DNA of 64,000 nt from Aphidius gifuensis. Lineage: Eukaryota; Arthropoda; Insecta; Hymenoptera; Braconidae. The notes beneath the pieces are model-generated. The model did no database searches. It worked only from the letters and a program-made list of their open reading frames with translations, and had not been told where the DNA came from. Shown here one piece after another: positions 35,292-44,383 of this stretch (within the stretch, counting starts at the first letter, position 1; every line of letters begins with the position of its first letter). The DNA lies in assembly GCF_014905175.1 (NCBI RefSeq), contig NC_057793.1, positions 17,043,673-17,107,672 on the forward strand, in the 5' to 3' direction. Made by a program: the position numbers and the translations under genes.

Positions 35292-35584
35292 TGTTGGTGA
35301 TACAAAGTCTGATGACACGTCCTTGGTCAAATATATTTACAACTGCTACACTACCGGACACAAATCTTAACTTACAGGCTGACACTAAACAAACACAGAC
35401 AACCATACACTACACACACACACTATATGCACCTCTGTATAATGTATTCATTCCAGTTCCAGCCGCCGTGCGCTTTACACTCTTGCCTCGCATTATATAT
35501 TCTTTGACTGCTAATTAAATAAACGTCACCAATAATATTAAATGTACTTGTTATTATTTATGATCTACCCTCACATAACCCACA
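35292..35584 (+). repeat. Copia solo LTR with 5-bp target duplication
   Basis: TGTTGG...CCCACA, 293 bp, matches the copia 3' LTR at 19185-19475 over its whole length. It is flanked by AATAA on both sides (35287-35291 and 35585-35589), the 5-bp duplication expected for copia integration followed by LTR-LTR recombination. Confidence 0.92.
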
Positions 35585-35596
35585 AATAATAATATT

Positions 35597-35602
35597 GATA
35601 TT
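35597..35602. repeat. Maverick target-site duplication, left (GATATT)
   Basis: GATATT directly precedes the left terminus and matches 55417-55422. Removing the element and one copy restores an AATATTGATATTAAT sequence like that in other family A copies. Confidence 0.93.
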
Positions 35603-35787
35603 AGTAGAAGGTGGCTCTTCTGGGCGAATTCCGGGAATTTGGTTCCCCCTCCTTTCCCCCTCGTGTGTGTTGTGTATGGGGCCCGCATAGGATGCATGGG
35701 GTAAAAATAAAATAGCATAGGAGTGAGTGAGAGGTATGTGTGTGAGAGAGAGGTATGTGTGTGAATGTATATAGTATAGGATGCATG
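35603..35787 (+). repeat. Maverick left terminal inverted repeat
   Basis: These 185 bp are perfectly complementary to 55232-55416. Similarity resumes after an indel of about 22 bp (GAATAAGGGCGCGTAG), so the original TIR was a little over 200 bp. The small ORF through it is a by-product. Confidence 0.95.
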
Positions 35788-36095
35788 AATAAGGGCGCGT
35801 AGGTAACGTCTGGAGTAAGGAATAACATAAGGACTCGGATAGAAAAACGTCTTATGGAGAAAGCAATGCGAGTGAGTGAGAGGTTTTTATAGTTACATAG
35901 TTGGGTCAGTTTCAGACATGGTGTATAGAACTTTTCTTAAAATCTTTTTTTTGGTTGAAAACAAAACTTAAATATAAAATAAAAATATATAATACTATTC
36001 TTAACCTATGGAAATAAATTTCAAGACTTTTTTTTTTTTTTGAATATAAATTAAATTTTTATTTTCTCAAATTTTTATTTTTTACAATTTTTATT
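35788..36095. other. Maverick left subterminal non-coding region
   Basis: This is non-coding sequence between the TIR and the first ORF, with a poly-T/A tract near 36028. Nothing else is recognised. Confidence 0.5.
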
Positions 36096-36689
36096 TCAAA
36101 CATCAGTTTCATCCACACTGTGTATGTTTCCAGGATAATCTATTTCAGGCTCACGAGGTGTACGTAAATGTTCTGGTATAGCAGCAGCCTCCTCATAATT
36201 TCTTTGTTTAACAAATTCATATCTATTGTTCATCCACTTTTTTATTTGTCGCGCAACTTGGAGGGCGCATCCTGTTTCTTGCTGTAACCCATGGTGAATA
36301 CAGGTTGTTGACGGTGGTAATTGTTTGATAAATTCAGGCCAAAATTTCTCTTTATCAACATCTCTGATTGCCGTGCATAGTACTCTCTCGAGATATTCAC
36401 AGGATTCATTGCCAGAACTCAAAATAATTCTGCTTTTTGAGGCAAGGGTCCTTAAAACTTTGATGACTTGTGCTTCCTCAGACTCACCATCAAACCAATT
36501 TATTTTTAGTCTACGGGTACGCTTCAGGTTTTCATAACGACCATACGCTGAGAGTGTTGTAAAGTCGCAAGGTGGCGTTAATAGCCAATGACCAGCTATT
36601 TTTTCATTTATACCAATCACAGAAATTTCTTATGGTGAAAAAGTAAAATCTTTTTCTACAAAACCAAGAACAACAATAGCGATATCCAT
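36096..36689 (-). pseudogene. Unidentified Maverick protein with an early stop
   Basis: The open frame runs from 36620 to 36096 (174 codons) but has only a GTG there. Upstream the same frame continues to an ATG at 36689, with a single TAA at 36632-36630 (codon 20). The likeliest reading is one gene broken by one nonsense change. Visible features are GHWLLTPPCDF near the N-terminus and CIHHGLQQETGCALQVAR towards the C-terminus. The HWL-x2-PP plus C-x2-H plus CAL arrangement is reminiscent of uncharacterised ORFs in arthropod mobile elements and viruses, but I cannot assign a function. It is the 3'-most gene of the element, after the envelope and a second unknown ORF. Confidence 0.5.
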
Positions 36690-36939
36690 GACGACCAAAT
36701 AAAGACTGAAGTAGTTTCTCGAAAACACCAAATTCTTATTATTATTATTATTATTATAGAGGTGGGGGGAAAAATATATACAAGTCAAATTATTTTCAAA
36801 TACGAGGAATTAATTATTATTATTATTTTTTTCTTTATTTATTTATTTTTTTAAATACAATCATTTATTATTATTTATTTATTTATTTATTTTTTTAAAA
36901 TACAAGGAATTTATTATTTTTTTTTTTAAATACAAATCA

Positions 36940-36970
<31 letters not shown>

Positions 36971-37055
36971 GGAATACAAGGCAATATTTTTATTTATTTT
37001 TTTTTTTTCAAATACAATTCATTCATACATTATTTAAAATTTTTTTTTTTTAATT
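36690..37055. other. Low-complexity TTATT spacer
   Basis: (ATT)n and TTTATTTATTTA runs dominate 36735-37030 between the last two Maverick genes. No gene. Confidence 0.6.
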
Positions 37056-37832
37056 TTATTCAGCGTCGTTCTCCATATGGTCTACATAATGGGAAGGTGT
37101 TGGTCCACGATACTCCACAGGATTTAAACTGTTCGGTGCAGTTGCCGGATAAATAAAGTCGTATAACTGATCAAAATTCTTGACTAAAATATCATTATAC
37201 AATAAAGGCAAACATGGGTCCATAAAACCCGGCTCAAGTTTTGTGTCGTTCTCAACGGATTGCTGTATTTCCACAAATAAATGGTTCCTAACAGTCATCT
37301 GTAAAAAATGCTGAAGAGTTTCTTTATGAATACGTACACCTCCAAAGTTTTTTCGTAGATATTTTATAATGGCATCTGAGTAAATATCTGCAGGATAATG
37401 AGTCAATATTTTTTGACAAGCTGCTACCCATGGTCCAAGATAGGATAATGTCTTTAAAGTTTTTTTCATAAATAATAAACGGATATTCCCTTGTACAAAA
37501 AGAATACCTCGTTCACGTTTTTGGTCTGTGGTTGGAAAACTTATAGTTAAATCTCCAAGATGTACTGGTTGAGTGTATTTGAGTTTGAATTGTGGATTTG
37601 AATCATCACCATCATAATACCAAAAAAATGAAGAACACATTTTCGTCAACGGTATCCATTGCGTTTCGTTATCCAAAAAAATACTTCTTTTGGTATCACT
37701 GGCTATAATTTGTATTGCAGATTTAAAATACTCGCCACTTGTCCACTCAAGACCAACACACAATGATTTTGTATTAGATTTATTAAGAGCCGTTGTATAT
37801 GGTAAAACGAGAACCCTGTCGTATTGAGCCAT
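37056..37832 (-). CDS. Unidentified 258-aa Maverick protein
   Basis: An intact ATG-initiated ORF lies 80 bp downstream of the envelope gene on the same strand. No signal peptide or membrane segment is seen, so a cytosolic or nuclear location is likely. Composition is balanced, with aromatic-rich stretches (SSFFWYYDGD, about residues 67-76; RLLFMKKTLKTLSYLGPWVA, about 118-137) and an acidic/proline-containing tail. The first half (about 35-125) could be a small beta-rich domain, though this is only an impression. I recognise no family. Its position between envelope and the last ORF suggests accessory or virion-related cargo rather than core replication. Confidence 0.7.
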   Translation of the reverse strand: MAQYDRVLVLPYTTALNKSNTKSLCVGLEWTSGEYFKSAIQIIASDTKRSIFLDNETQWIPLTKMCSSFFWYYDGDDSNPQFKLKYTQPVHLGDLTISFPTTDQKRERGILFVQGNIRLLFMKKTLKTLSYLGPWVAACQKILTHYPADIYSDAIIKYLRKNFGGVRIHKETLQHFLQMTVRNHLFVEIQQSVENDTKLEPGFMDPCLPLLYNDILVKNFDQLYDFIYPATAPNSLNPVEYRGPTPSHYVDHMENDAE

Positions 37833-37912
37833 GTTGAATAACTGATGAAATAAACTTTTTTTCGAAAGCTTTTATACTTTTTTAAAAATAAGAGTGGGAG
37901 AGCTTACAGATT

Positions 37913-39799
37913 TTAGTAGATGTCGGTGTTGGTTGGTCTGTCTGAGGATCCAACATCATTTTCAACTTTTATGTCGTTGAATTTTTTAATTTTTTTTCTT
38001 ATTGTGTAAAAACAATTCAATGTTGGTTTTTTTAAAATATGGTACAAAAGAACAAGTCCTAATAATATTTGACCCAGTAAAATTTTTAGGTGTGTATCGT
38101 GAATTTTTTCTTTTTCAGTCACAGTAAATTTCACAGCATTTAATGTCTTTACAATTTCTTTGAGACTTAGAGGACTTGAGTTGACAATCATTTTTTCAAT
38201 CGCTGTTTTATTAGTTTCATTTATACCTTCAACTAAATTTAAAAAATCATATCCACCAATATAGGGATGGAGGACTTTATCATTATTTTGGGATATGCCA
38301 GGAACCCCGACTAATGTCACAGAGTCGATACGGGCTCTACATCCACTATTGACAGTTATTATACCTGTATAATTTAGTTTGCGGGTTTTCACGTCATCAC
38401 CACAAATAACTCGTAACTCAGTATTTTCAACCATGCTATATAACCATTTTTTATTATATAATTGAATAAAATTTGGTTGAGGATTTTCATAAAATTGAAT
38501 ATCACAATCTAACATATTATCTTGTTTGTTTGTCATTAATAAATTAATTTCACATGAATTTATATTTCTTGTATCTTGTAAAGAAAAAGAGTGAGTACAA
38601 AAAGATGTTGGTACGACTGGTGAAAATTGACATGCCTGGATATTAACGTTGGTACTGTATTCACTTTTATCTTGGGCTATGAGAATCAAAGAACTTTTAG
38701 GTTTAATGTATGCCGCAATATGTGATTGGAAAGTATGTTGTTTTATCGGTGCTGGATGGATTTCATATATTGAATAAATTTTTGGTGATAGTAGAGGTAT
38801 CATAATACTCAGTAAAATTCGTCTCTCATGGTAGGTAATAGATATTTTTGCAATTTTCCGCAGACCATCAATACCCGCTTCATTTATTGATAATGGTAGT
38901 ACATACTGATTATTATTATTTTGTAAAAAAAGACGCAAAGAATCTTCAATTTTCTTACTAGACATTATTCGAGGGTGGATTAATCCGAGTCTAGCAAAAT
39001 AGTCGATTTGAATTACGAGTTCTAAGGAATTAATATATTCATCATAACTCAGCTCTATATTCTGAAGCCAGGTACGACCGAGGTTTACCATAGTTTCAAA
39101 GTGAACTTTCCATAAAAGTGTATCCTTGCTTTTCCATCCAACACTAAATTCTTCCATTTGTGCACGAAAATAATTGATAAGTCCGTCATTGTTTTTTAAT
39201 CGAGTCTGCACTGTATGTAGCTCTGTTTGTAATAGATGGGTTGTATTATTTAAAACAGAAATTGTTTTTTTATTATCACGTTTTAATTTATTGATTTCTT
39301 CGTTAATCATCTTGGCATCGTCTTTATTCAGAATCCCAAATAAAGAGCTTGATATTGCACCCACGATAGGGTAGATCGGTTCATTACGTTTTGTTTTTAT
39401 AACGTCTTTATGAAATAATGAATTAATTTGTTCTGTATACATTGCGATTTTTTTTCGTTGCTGCTCCAAAAAAGGAAGGCGTCGTGATACAAAGTCACAA
39501 TTATTTTCTACAATTTTATCTGCGTCATACTTTTGACATATTTTATGTAGACCAGCCAATCCTGGGTCTTCTTTAGTATAATTACCTCCCCCGCCCAAAT
39601 CAGCATCAAAGTAGCGCAAAGGTAAAATATTCGGTAAAAAATTGAGAAGATCGTCAACATCGATATACGATGTAAGTTGCAGACTATTACTCGTTAGACG
39701 CACGTTTTCGATATGATCATAATACAAACCCGGTGTTTGTATTCTCGATTCAATTATCTTCACAACTACAGAAAAAATCAAAAATGCTGTAAACGCCAT
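37913..39799 (-). CDS. Baculovirus-F-like envelope fusion glycoprotein
   Basis: An intact 628-residue frame has a hydrophobic N-terminus (about 1-17, signal peptide). A short N-terminal domain (about 18-134) is followed by a furin-type site KTKR (135-138). The segment after it, with VGAISSSLFG at about 146-155, is the fusion-peptide region typical of baculovirus F, errantivirus Env and related insect proteins (Baculo_F family). A long heptad-like region follows (about 158-215). A large ectodomain contains many cysteines and Asn-X-Ser/Thr sites, a membrane anchor lies at about 573-589, and a basic tail of about 40 residues ends the protein. The usual F protein is 600-700 residues, so the length fits. 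Inferred role: insertion in a membrane and fusion of an enveloped particle with cells. No reverse transcriptase lies nearby, so it is Maverick cargo and not a retroviral env. No stop or frameshift is seen. Confidence 0.9.
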   Translation of the reverse strand: MAFTAFLIFSVVVKIIESRIQTPGLYYDHIENVRLTSNSLQLTSYIDVDDLLNFLPNILPLRYFDADLGGGGNYTKEDPGLAGLHKICQKYDADKIVENNCDFVSRRLPFLEQQRKKIAMYTEQINSLFHKDVIKTKRNEPIYPIVGAISSSLFGILNKDDAKMINEEINKLKRDNKKTISVLNNTTHLLQTELHTVQTRLKNNDGLINYFRAQMEEFSVGWKSKDTLLWKVHFETMVNLGRTWLQNIELSYDEYINSLELVIQIDYFARLGLIHPRIMSSKKIEDSLRLFLQNNNNQYVLPLSINEAGIDGLRKIAKISITYHERRILLSIMIPLLSPKIYSIYEIHPAPIKQHTFQSHIAAYIKPKSSLILIAQDKSEYSTNVNIQACQFSPVVPTSFCTHSFSLQDTRNINSCEINLLMTNKQDNMLDCDIQFYENPQPNFIQLYNKKWLYSMVENTELRVICGDDVKTRKLNYTGIITVNSGCRARIDSVTLVGVPGISQNNDKVLHPYIGGYDFLNLVEGINETNKTAIEKMIVNSSPLSLKEIVKTLNAVKFTVTEKEKIHDTHLKILLGQILLGLVLLYHILKKPTLNCFYTIRKKIKKFNDIKVENDVGSSDRPTNTDIY

Positions 39800-39924
39800 G
39801 GTATTGACTGAATCACGGCTTGTGATTGACTAAGTCGATTAATTTACAACATGGGTATATGAATAGGTAAAATAATTTACAAGACAGGTTATATTTGTTT
39901 AAAAAATTATTTTTATTTTTATAT

Positions 39925-40986
39925 TTATGAAATAATTGGTCGTACAACTTTTTCAATATCTGCTCTACATATAACACATTTTTTTAAATCAGTTGAACAA
40001 TTTCCACAAGAAACAAAATGTCTACATGGTAAAAATAATATACCTAAATTTTTTTCAAAACAAATTTTACATTTGAATTCAATATCTTCATCTATACTGT
40101 GGTAATCCGTAGGTATATTTCTCATAATGACTATTGAGTTCGATTCGATTGCCAAACTTTCTGCTTCCTCATCGTCTGATGGTTGATCATCGGTTTGAGG
40201 TATTTTAAAATGATCAATAAATTCTTGTCCTTTGATAACACGTACAAAATAACATTCTTTAAAATAACGTGCATGTTCTTCCCATGGATCTTCATTTGGG
40301 AGCCAATCTTTTATACCATTACCACAGTGATAACACTGAACGTAGTCACCAATACCTGTGTAGAAAAATCCGGCCTCAGCTAGCTTTTCTTTTGTCTGGC
40401 TCATGTGTCTAGGCCAATATCCATATGATTTCAGGCGTACGTCATAAGTCAAGTATTGTCGAACCTTGGCAGTTTTAACATCAATCTCAGGGTGTGGATC
40501 AGGGTACGGTGGTGGTACATAATCAAAAAGACTTAAAAATTCTCGATGTTCAAGTCTTGATACCGCCGCTGAATAATATGAATAACGGAATGACGGTGAA
40601 ATTACAGGAGAAATATTTTTCCGATAAGGGTAGAAAGTAGGTACAGCCACGGTGTCAGGGTGGATGCCCACAGGGACATTTCCACATGGTATTCGGCGTA
40701 CAAATCTACAGCTTGGTTTGTTTCGATGATGTTCAAGCCAAGGATTATCACCCAAAGTCCAATCGTTAATTTTAACTCCACATTCAAAACAACATACAAA
40801 GTTACCAACTCCGGTATAATAGAATCCAGCAGAAGCCAATTCAAAAATATCTAAAAGATGAGCTAACGGCCATGTTTCAAAACTTTCACGGCGATTGGAT
40901 TCACGATACAATAATCTTTCACCACGTTCAAACCAAGTACGTTTTTCGATGTGTTCTGCCATCACCATGCTTGTTGATGAAGCCAT
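39925..40986 (-). CDS. iap: Inhibitor of apoptosis protein, two BIR domains and RING
   Basis: The intact frame is 353 residues. BIR1 (about 30-97) has zinc ligands C66, C69, H86 and C93. BIR2 (about 183-250) has C218, C221, H238 and C245, each in the C-x2-C-x16-H-x6-C pattern. A C-terminal RING (306-340) has C306, C309, C321, H323, C327, C330, C337 and C340, the C-x2-C-x11-C-x-H-x3-C-x2-C-x6-C-x2-C spacing of IAPs. Two BIRs plus RING is the layout of insect IAP1-like and baculovirus IAP proteins, which bind pro-apoptotic partners and caspases and act as ubiquitin ligases. An acidic linker (268-276) separates BIR2 from RING. It is co-oriented between envelope and protease, 125 bp from the envelope gene. 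All ligands are present. A host or viral origin is inferred, not shown. Confidence 0.95.
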   Translation of the reverse strand: MASSTSMVMAEHIEKRTWFERGERLLYRESNRRESFETWPLAHLLDIFELASAGFYYTGVGNFVCCFECGVKINDWTLGDNPWLEHHRNKPSCRFVRRIPCGNVPVGIHPDTVAVPTFYPYRKNISPVISPSFRYSYYSAAVSRLEHREFLSLFDYVPPPYPDPHPEIDVKTAKVRQYLTYDVRLKSYGYWPRHMSQTKEKLAEAGFFYTGIGDYVQCYHCGNGIKDWLPNEDPWEEHARYFKECYFVRVIKGQEFIDHFKIPQTDDQPSDDEEAESLAIESNSIVIMRNIPTDYHSIDEDIEFKCKICFEKNLGILFLPCRHFVSCGNCSTDLKKCVICRADIEKVVRPIIS

Positions 40987-41103
40987 TTTTTTAAACTAAA
41001 CATCAATTTTAAAATTCTCTTTATATATATTTTTTAAAATTAAGGAGAGGGAATAATTCAAACAAAAAACAATTTTATTTATTTTATTTATTTATTTATT
41101 TAT

Positions 41104-41640
41104 TCAACGAAATTTACAATAAGAATGTTGTACAGTTGCACCACTACCTCGGAGAAAATGGAAACGCTTATTTTTAAATATATTTTTTTTTTGAATCAGT
41201 TTTTTATACATTGTCATTATAGTATTGTCGTTGAGTTTAGTATCGTCGCCAAACAGGCGTTGGAAACTCGAAAGATTTCCGCCATTGGAAAACCAATGTA
41301 GAGCAACAATGCAATAGCAACCACACACATTAGACGAAAAATCTTGAAGCCTTTTATTATTATACTCGTAACAGACAGTGTTCCTTCTAAGGACATAGCT
41401 GAAGCGTGGATCGGTAGGTCTTTGTCCAAAACTATCGAAGTATATTCCATAGCCAAAATGATCGATAAATAATGCGACCCAATGAGATCCTGGCTGGTTA
41501 TGATTGTCTGTATTTGCAATTATTGCACACGGCTTTGGCCAGACAAAAGGAAGTTTGTCTACAGGATAAATTCCACCAACAGAGATATCTGTATACGGTA
41601 AAGCTCTAGCTAGCTGTTGAGTATCCATGAGATGAATCAC
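41104..41640 (-). CDS. Adenain-like cysteine protease (Polinton PRO)
   Basis: The 178-residue frame matches the adenovirus/Polinton maturation protease. It has catalytic His in GSHWVALFID (H53), the acidic residue in YFDSFG (D69), the oxyanion-hole Gln in RLQDFSS (Q99) and the nucleophile in VCGCYC (C106). Q99 and C106 are seven residues apart, as in adenain. It would cleave capsid and core precursors during particle maturation. It lies directly downstream of the major capsid gene, the common Polinton arrangement. The frame is intact. Family members are about 170-210 residues, so it is full length. Confidence 0.93.
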   Translation of the reverse strand: MIHLMDTQQLARALPYTDISVGGIYPVDKLPFVWPKPCAIIANTDNHNQPGSHWVALFIDHFGYGIYFDSFGQRPTDPRFSYVLRRNTVCYEYNNKRLQDFSSNVCGCYCIVALHWFSNGGNLSSFQRLFGDDTKLNDNTIMTMYKKLIQKKNIFKNKRFHFLRGSGATVQHSYCKFR

Positions 41641-41695
41641 GCTATCCTGCGCTGCTTAGACTAATATATATTTTTATTTTCACTCTTCTTTATAT

Positions 41696-43025
41696 TTAAT
41701 TACTATAATCCATTATAACTTGACGGCTGGAGTCTATTTCGATAATATTATCATATTCGGCATAAACAAGACAATTAACGACTTGCGCCAAAGCTTCACT
41801 GAAGCGTACTTCAATACGCAGGCTACCACTCTTAATTAAGTTCCAATGACCAGCACTATGTGCGGAAAGATCTGGTGTTAAGTCAAAAGCAAATAACGTA
41901 TAACCTTTTCTATAGCTATCTCTATCTATTTGCATGCCATGGTCTCCAAAATGAATACCAGTACCAGAAAAAAGTGTATGGTATGCCTCAGCATCAAATA
42001 TATTATTGGAAAATGTAGGCTGCAACGGTTTTCCAGGTATTTGTTTACCATCGACGTAGAGACATAGAAAATTTATATTAAAGTGTTGGAAGTAGAATGG
42101 ATTATAGAGCCTATTACCATTGAAGCCCCGGTTATCAACAAATCCAATAACAACTCGCTTAGGCAAAGTACCAATAATAATATTGTCGAGACAATTTCCA
42201 AGGATTCCTGCGGTGAGTAAAAAACTCTTGACCTCCACTCTAGTAAGGGGATATTTAGCTGTCGTTTTCGCTAAGGCTTTTGCATGAGCAATCATAATAT
42301 GAGGATTTAGCTTGACTCGGCGTACAATCAATGACGCTTCTAATATTTACATTTTATAATCCTTGTCGTTTGAGGCATCCATTATACAAAATTCTTGTTT
42401 TGACCGTGTGGGATTAATTTTTATTTCAATCCCATTCAATAAAAAATTTCCCTGGTTAAATACATCAACATGTAAATGCCCAATCTTCTCAAATTGTTTT
42501 CCGGCATTTGTATGAACACATCTGGCAACTAAGCCTTCATTTTTCGCATCTGCAGCAACAACACTATTTGTATTCATACGTCCAGGAGTGTCAGGATACC
42601 ATAACGCTAGTTGAAGAAGACTATTTGTTGCATCATATCCATAATTAAGAATTGTTTCAATGTATGCTCTGCAAGGATATGTGCTATTTGAAGCTGATAC
42701 TAATTTTTAATTGAATAATACATCAACTTTTTAAAATAGACTGTGGAGTGTTAAATCAACTGGCCCTACTGCGTCAGTTGCCAGTGCTGCTGCCCATTTT
42801 TATCCACAATCTTAGCACGAATTTTTAACAGTGTATGTGGTAAGTCTATATATTCCTCACTTGTTCCGGGTACATGAAATTCGATTTGTGAATCATCACT
42901 CATTGAACTAATAGATTGTCATAAGCCCATGTAGAATCTTCGATCGTTGTTTGTGTTGGAGGTATTGTAAATAAGTCAAGCTCCGACTTTGTACACTCAC
43001 ACGAATTATTATGTAAAAAAGACAT
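41696..43025 (-). pseudogene. Major capsid protein (double jelly-roll), broken
   Basis: The C-terminal half (frame to 42331) contains FQHFNINFLCLYVDGKQIP, HTLFSGTGIHFGD, TLFAFDLTPDLSA and VNCLVYAEYDN, the hallmark segments of Polinton major capsid protein. The N-terminus starts at the ATG at 43025 with SCECTKSELDLFTIPPTQT. I count at least five lesions. The starting frame runs into TGA at 42902-42900. The sequence continues in a second frame that stops at TAG 42768-42766, then in a third with TAA at 42733-42731, 42709-42707 and 42349-42347. The product would be the double-jelly-roll hexon-like shell protein; here no full-length protein is possible. The surrounding protease is intact, so decay is not uniform. 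Confidence 0.92.
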
Positions 43026-43222
43026 GGTTATTTAAGAGAAAATATCGTACATGTTACGTTTATTTTTCTTTTTTATTGATCTTTTCTTTTATTATTTTTC
43101 TTTATATTTTTCCTCTTTTTTACCACCACTTTCTGGACTCTAGAACGAGATTTTTGCTTCTTGACGCGTGGACGACCACTACCTTTCTGATTACGTTTTT
43201 CTTCATCACACCCTTTTGTTTA

Positions 43223-43609
43223 TTAATACCAGAGCCTTTTTGAATATTTTTTCGACGGCGCTTTTCTTATGACTACTGCTACCACCCCACGGTTATTCCA
43301 CAATGTTTCTAAATTATCTACTGCTTTACGTTTGAGTCGGTGACCAGATTCTTTTAATCGTGTCTCTAATGATTTTTTAAAATCAGATTTATGGGTTAGT
43401 ACATCATCCAATACACTAACTCCAGCCTGCCACAACTCTTCACCAACAGGTTTGGCTACTCTTTGTAATATAGGATATACTGTTCTATACAATCCCTTGA
43501 GAAAACCTCCAACACCGTTTCCTCGCTGATTATAAGTAATGTATTGACGTTGATGAGTTGTTACACCACCACCGACTTGATTGTCATAATACTTTAAATA
43601 CATTGACAT
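43223..43609 (-). CDS. Small pVI/pX-like minor virion protein, probably with frameshifted tail
   Basis: The 128-residue frame has a glycine-rich N-terminus (MSMYLKYYDNQVGGGV), an amphipathic segment (GGFLKGLYRTVYPILQRVAK, about 34-53) and a Lys/Arg-rich remainder. This is the layout of Polinton and adintovirus minor proteins compared with adenovirus pVI/pX, which sit inside the capsid and disrupt membranes or bind DNA. The expected basic C-terminus seems to continue in another frame (to about 43110, rich in KKNVIRK and RSKN), so a frameshift near 43260 is likely. It lies between the penton and major capsid genes. Family placement is moderately sure. Confidence 0.65.
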   Translation of the reverse strand: MSMYLKYYDNQVGGGVTTHQRQYITYNQRGNGVGGFLKGLYRTVYPILQRVAKPVGEELWQAGVSVLDDVLTHKSDFKKSLETRLKESGHRLKRKAVDNLETLWNNRGVVAVVIRKAPSKKYSKRLWY

Positions 43610-43611
43610 AA

Positions 43612-44380
43612 TTAATCAATTTTTTGAAAATGAACCGTCATGGTCAAAGGGTCATCCCCAAATAAGACTATGTGGTCATTAGAATCTTTTATAATACATG
43701 ATATTGTTTGAAAAGTCTGTTGAATTACTGGTAAATAATAAGGCTGGAAATTCACATTATAATTCCCCCCATACTTATATTCATTACTATCAAAAGGTAC
43801 AATTCTTAAAATTTGTTTATTTTTATCACTTATAATATATGGTGAACAAATATCACAATAAACATACAATAAGTTTGGCAATGCTCTCAACAAACTGGCT
43901 GGTTTTTCACTAAGACGTATAACAATTTTTTTGGAAAATAATAATCCACGCTCTATGTAATTAAAGCCTAGAATATCTGACAATTTTTTTGTTAGTGTTA
44001 TTGAATGTGAAGCACAGGTTTCACCACAAATTTTTTTTATACTGGTAAAGCGTGTTTGGGAATTAAATTTGAATTCAAAATGTTGATTCAGTATTTTATC
44101 TCCATTCAAGGCATTAATTATTGCCTCAGTATTTTGATAAACGCCATGAGGTAAAAATATCGTAATACCCCCCGACTGTGTTACATCAACACCTATACAA
44201 CCTTCTTGAGGGTAGACATGTAAAAAACCGATAGGTATATTTATATCACAGAGACCAACAACCCACTCGCCCTCCAAATTGATTTCACGTGGTAGTTGTA
44301 TACTAAATTCTGATGCATTATTATTAGGATAAAATTCAGTACTTTTGTTACTAACAAGTGTGCGGTAAAATTTCTGTCAT
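43612..44380 (-). pseudogene. Penton-like minor capsid protein (single jelly-roll), 5' frameshift
   Basis: The open frame (codons from 44277, and further upstream without a start) contains LEGEWVVGLCDINIPIGF, ILGFNYIERG, LYVYCDICSPYII and FQTISCIIKDSNDHIVLF, the signature order of the Polinton minor capsid/penton protein. The natural ATG appears to be at 44380-44378, but its frame stops after about eight codons. A one-base difference in the fourth or fifth codon separates it from the long frame. The break is therefore at the extreme 5' end and the rest is conserved. The protein would occupy capsid vertices. It lies directly downstream of the integrase, 2 bp before the small virion protein. 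Confidence 0.88.
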
Positions 44381-44383
44381 TAT

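Noticed and set aside
37913..39799. Envelope gene as part of an errantivirus (retroviral env)
   Set aside because: No gag, pol or LTRs surround it. It lies in line with Maverick genes inside the Maverick TIRs.
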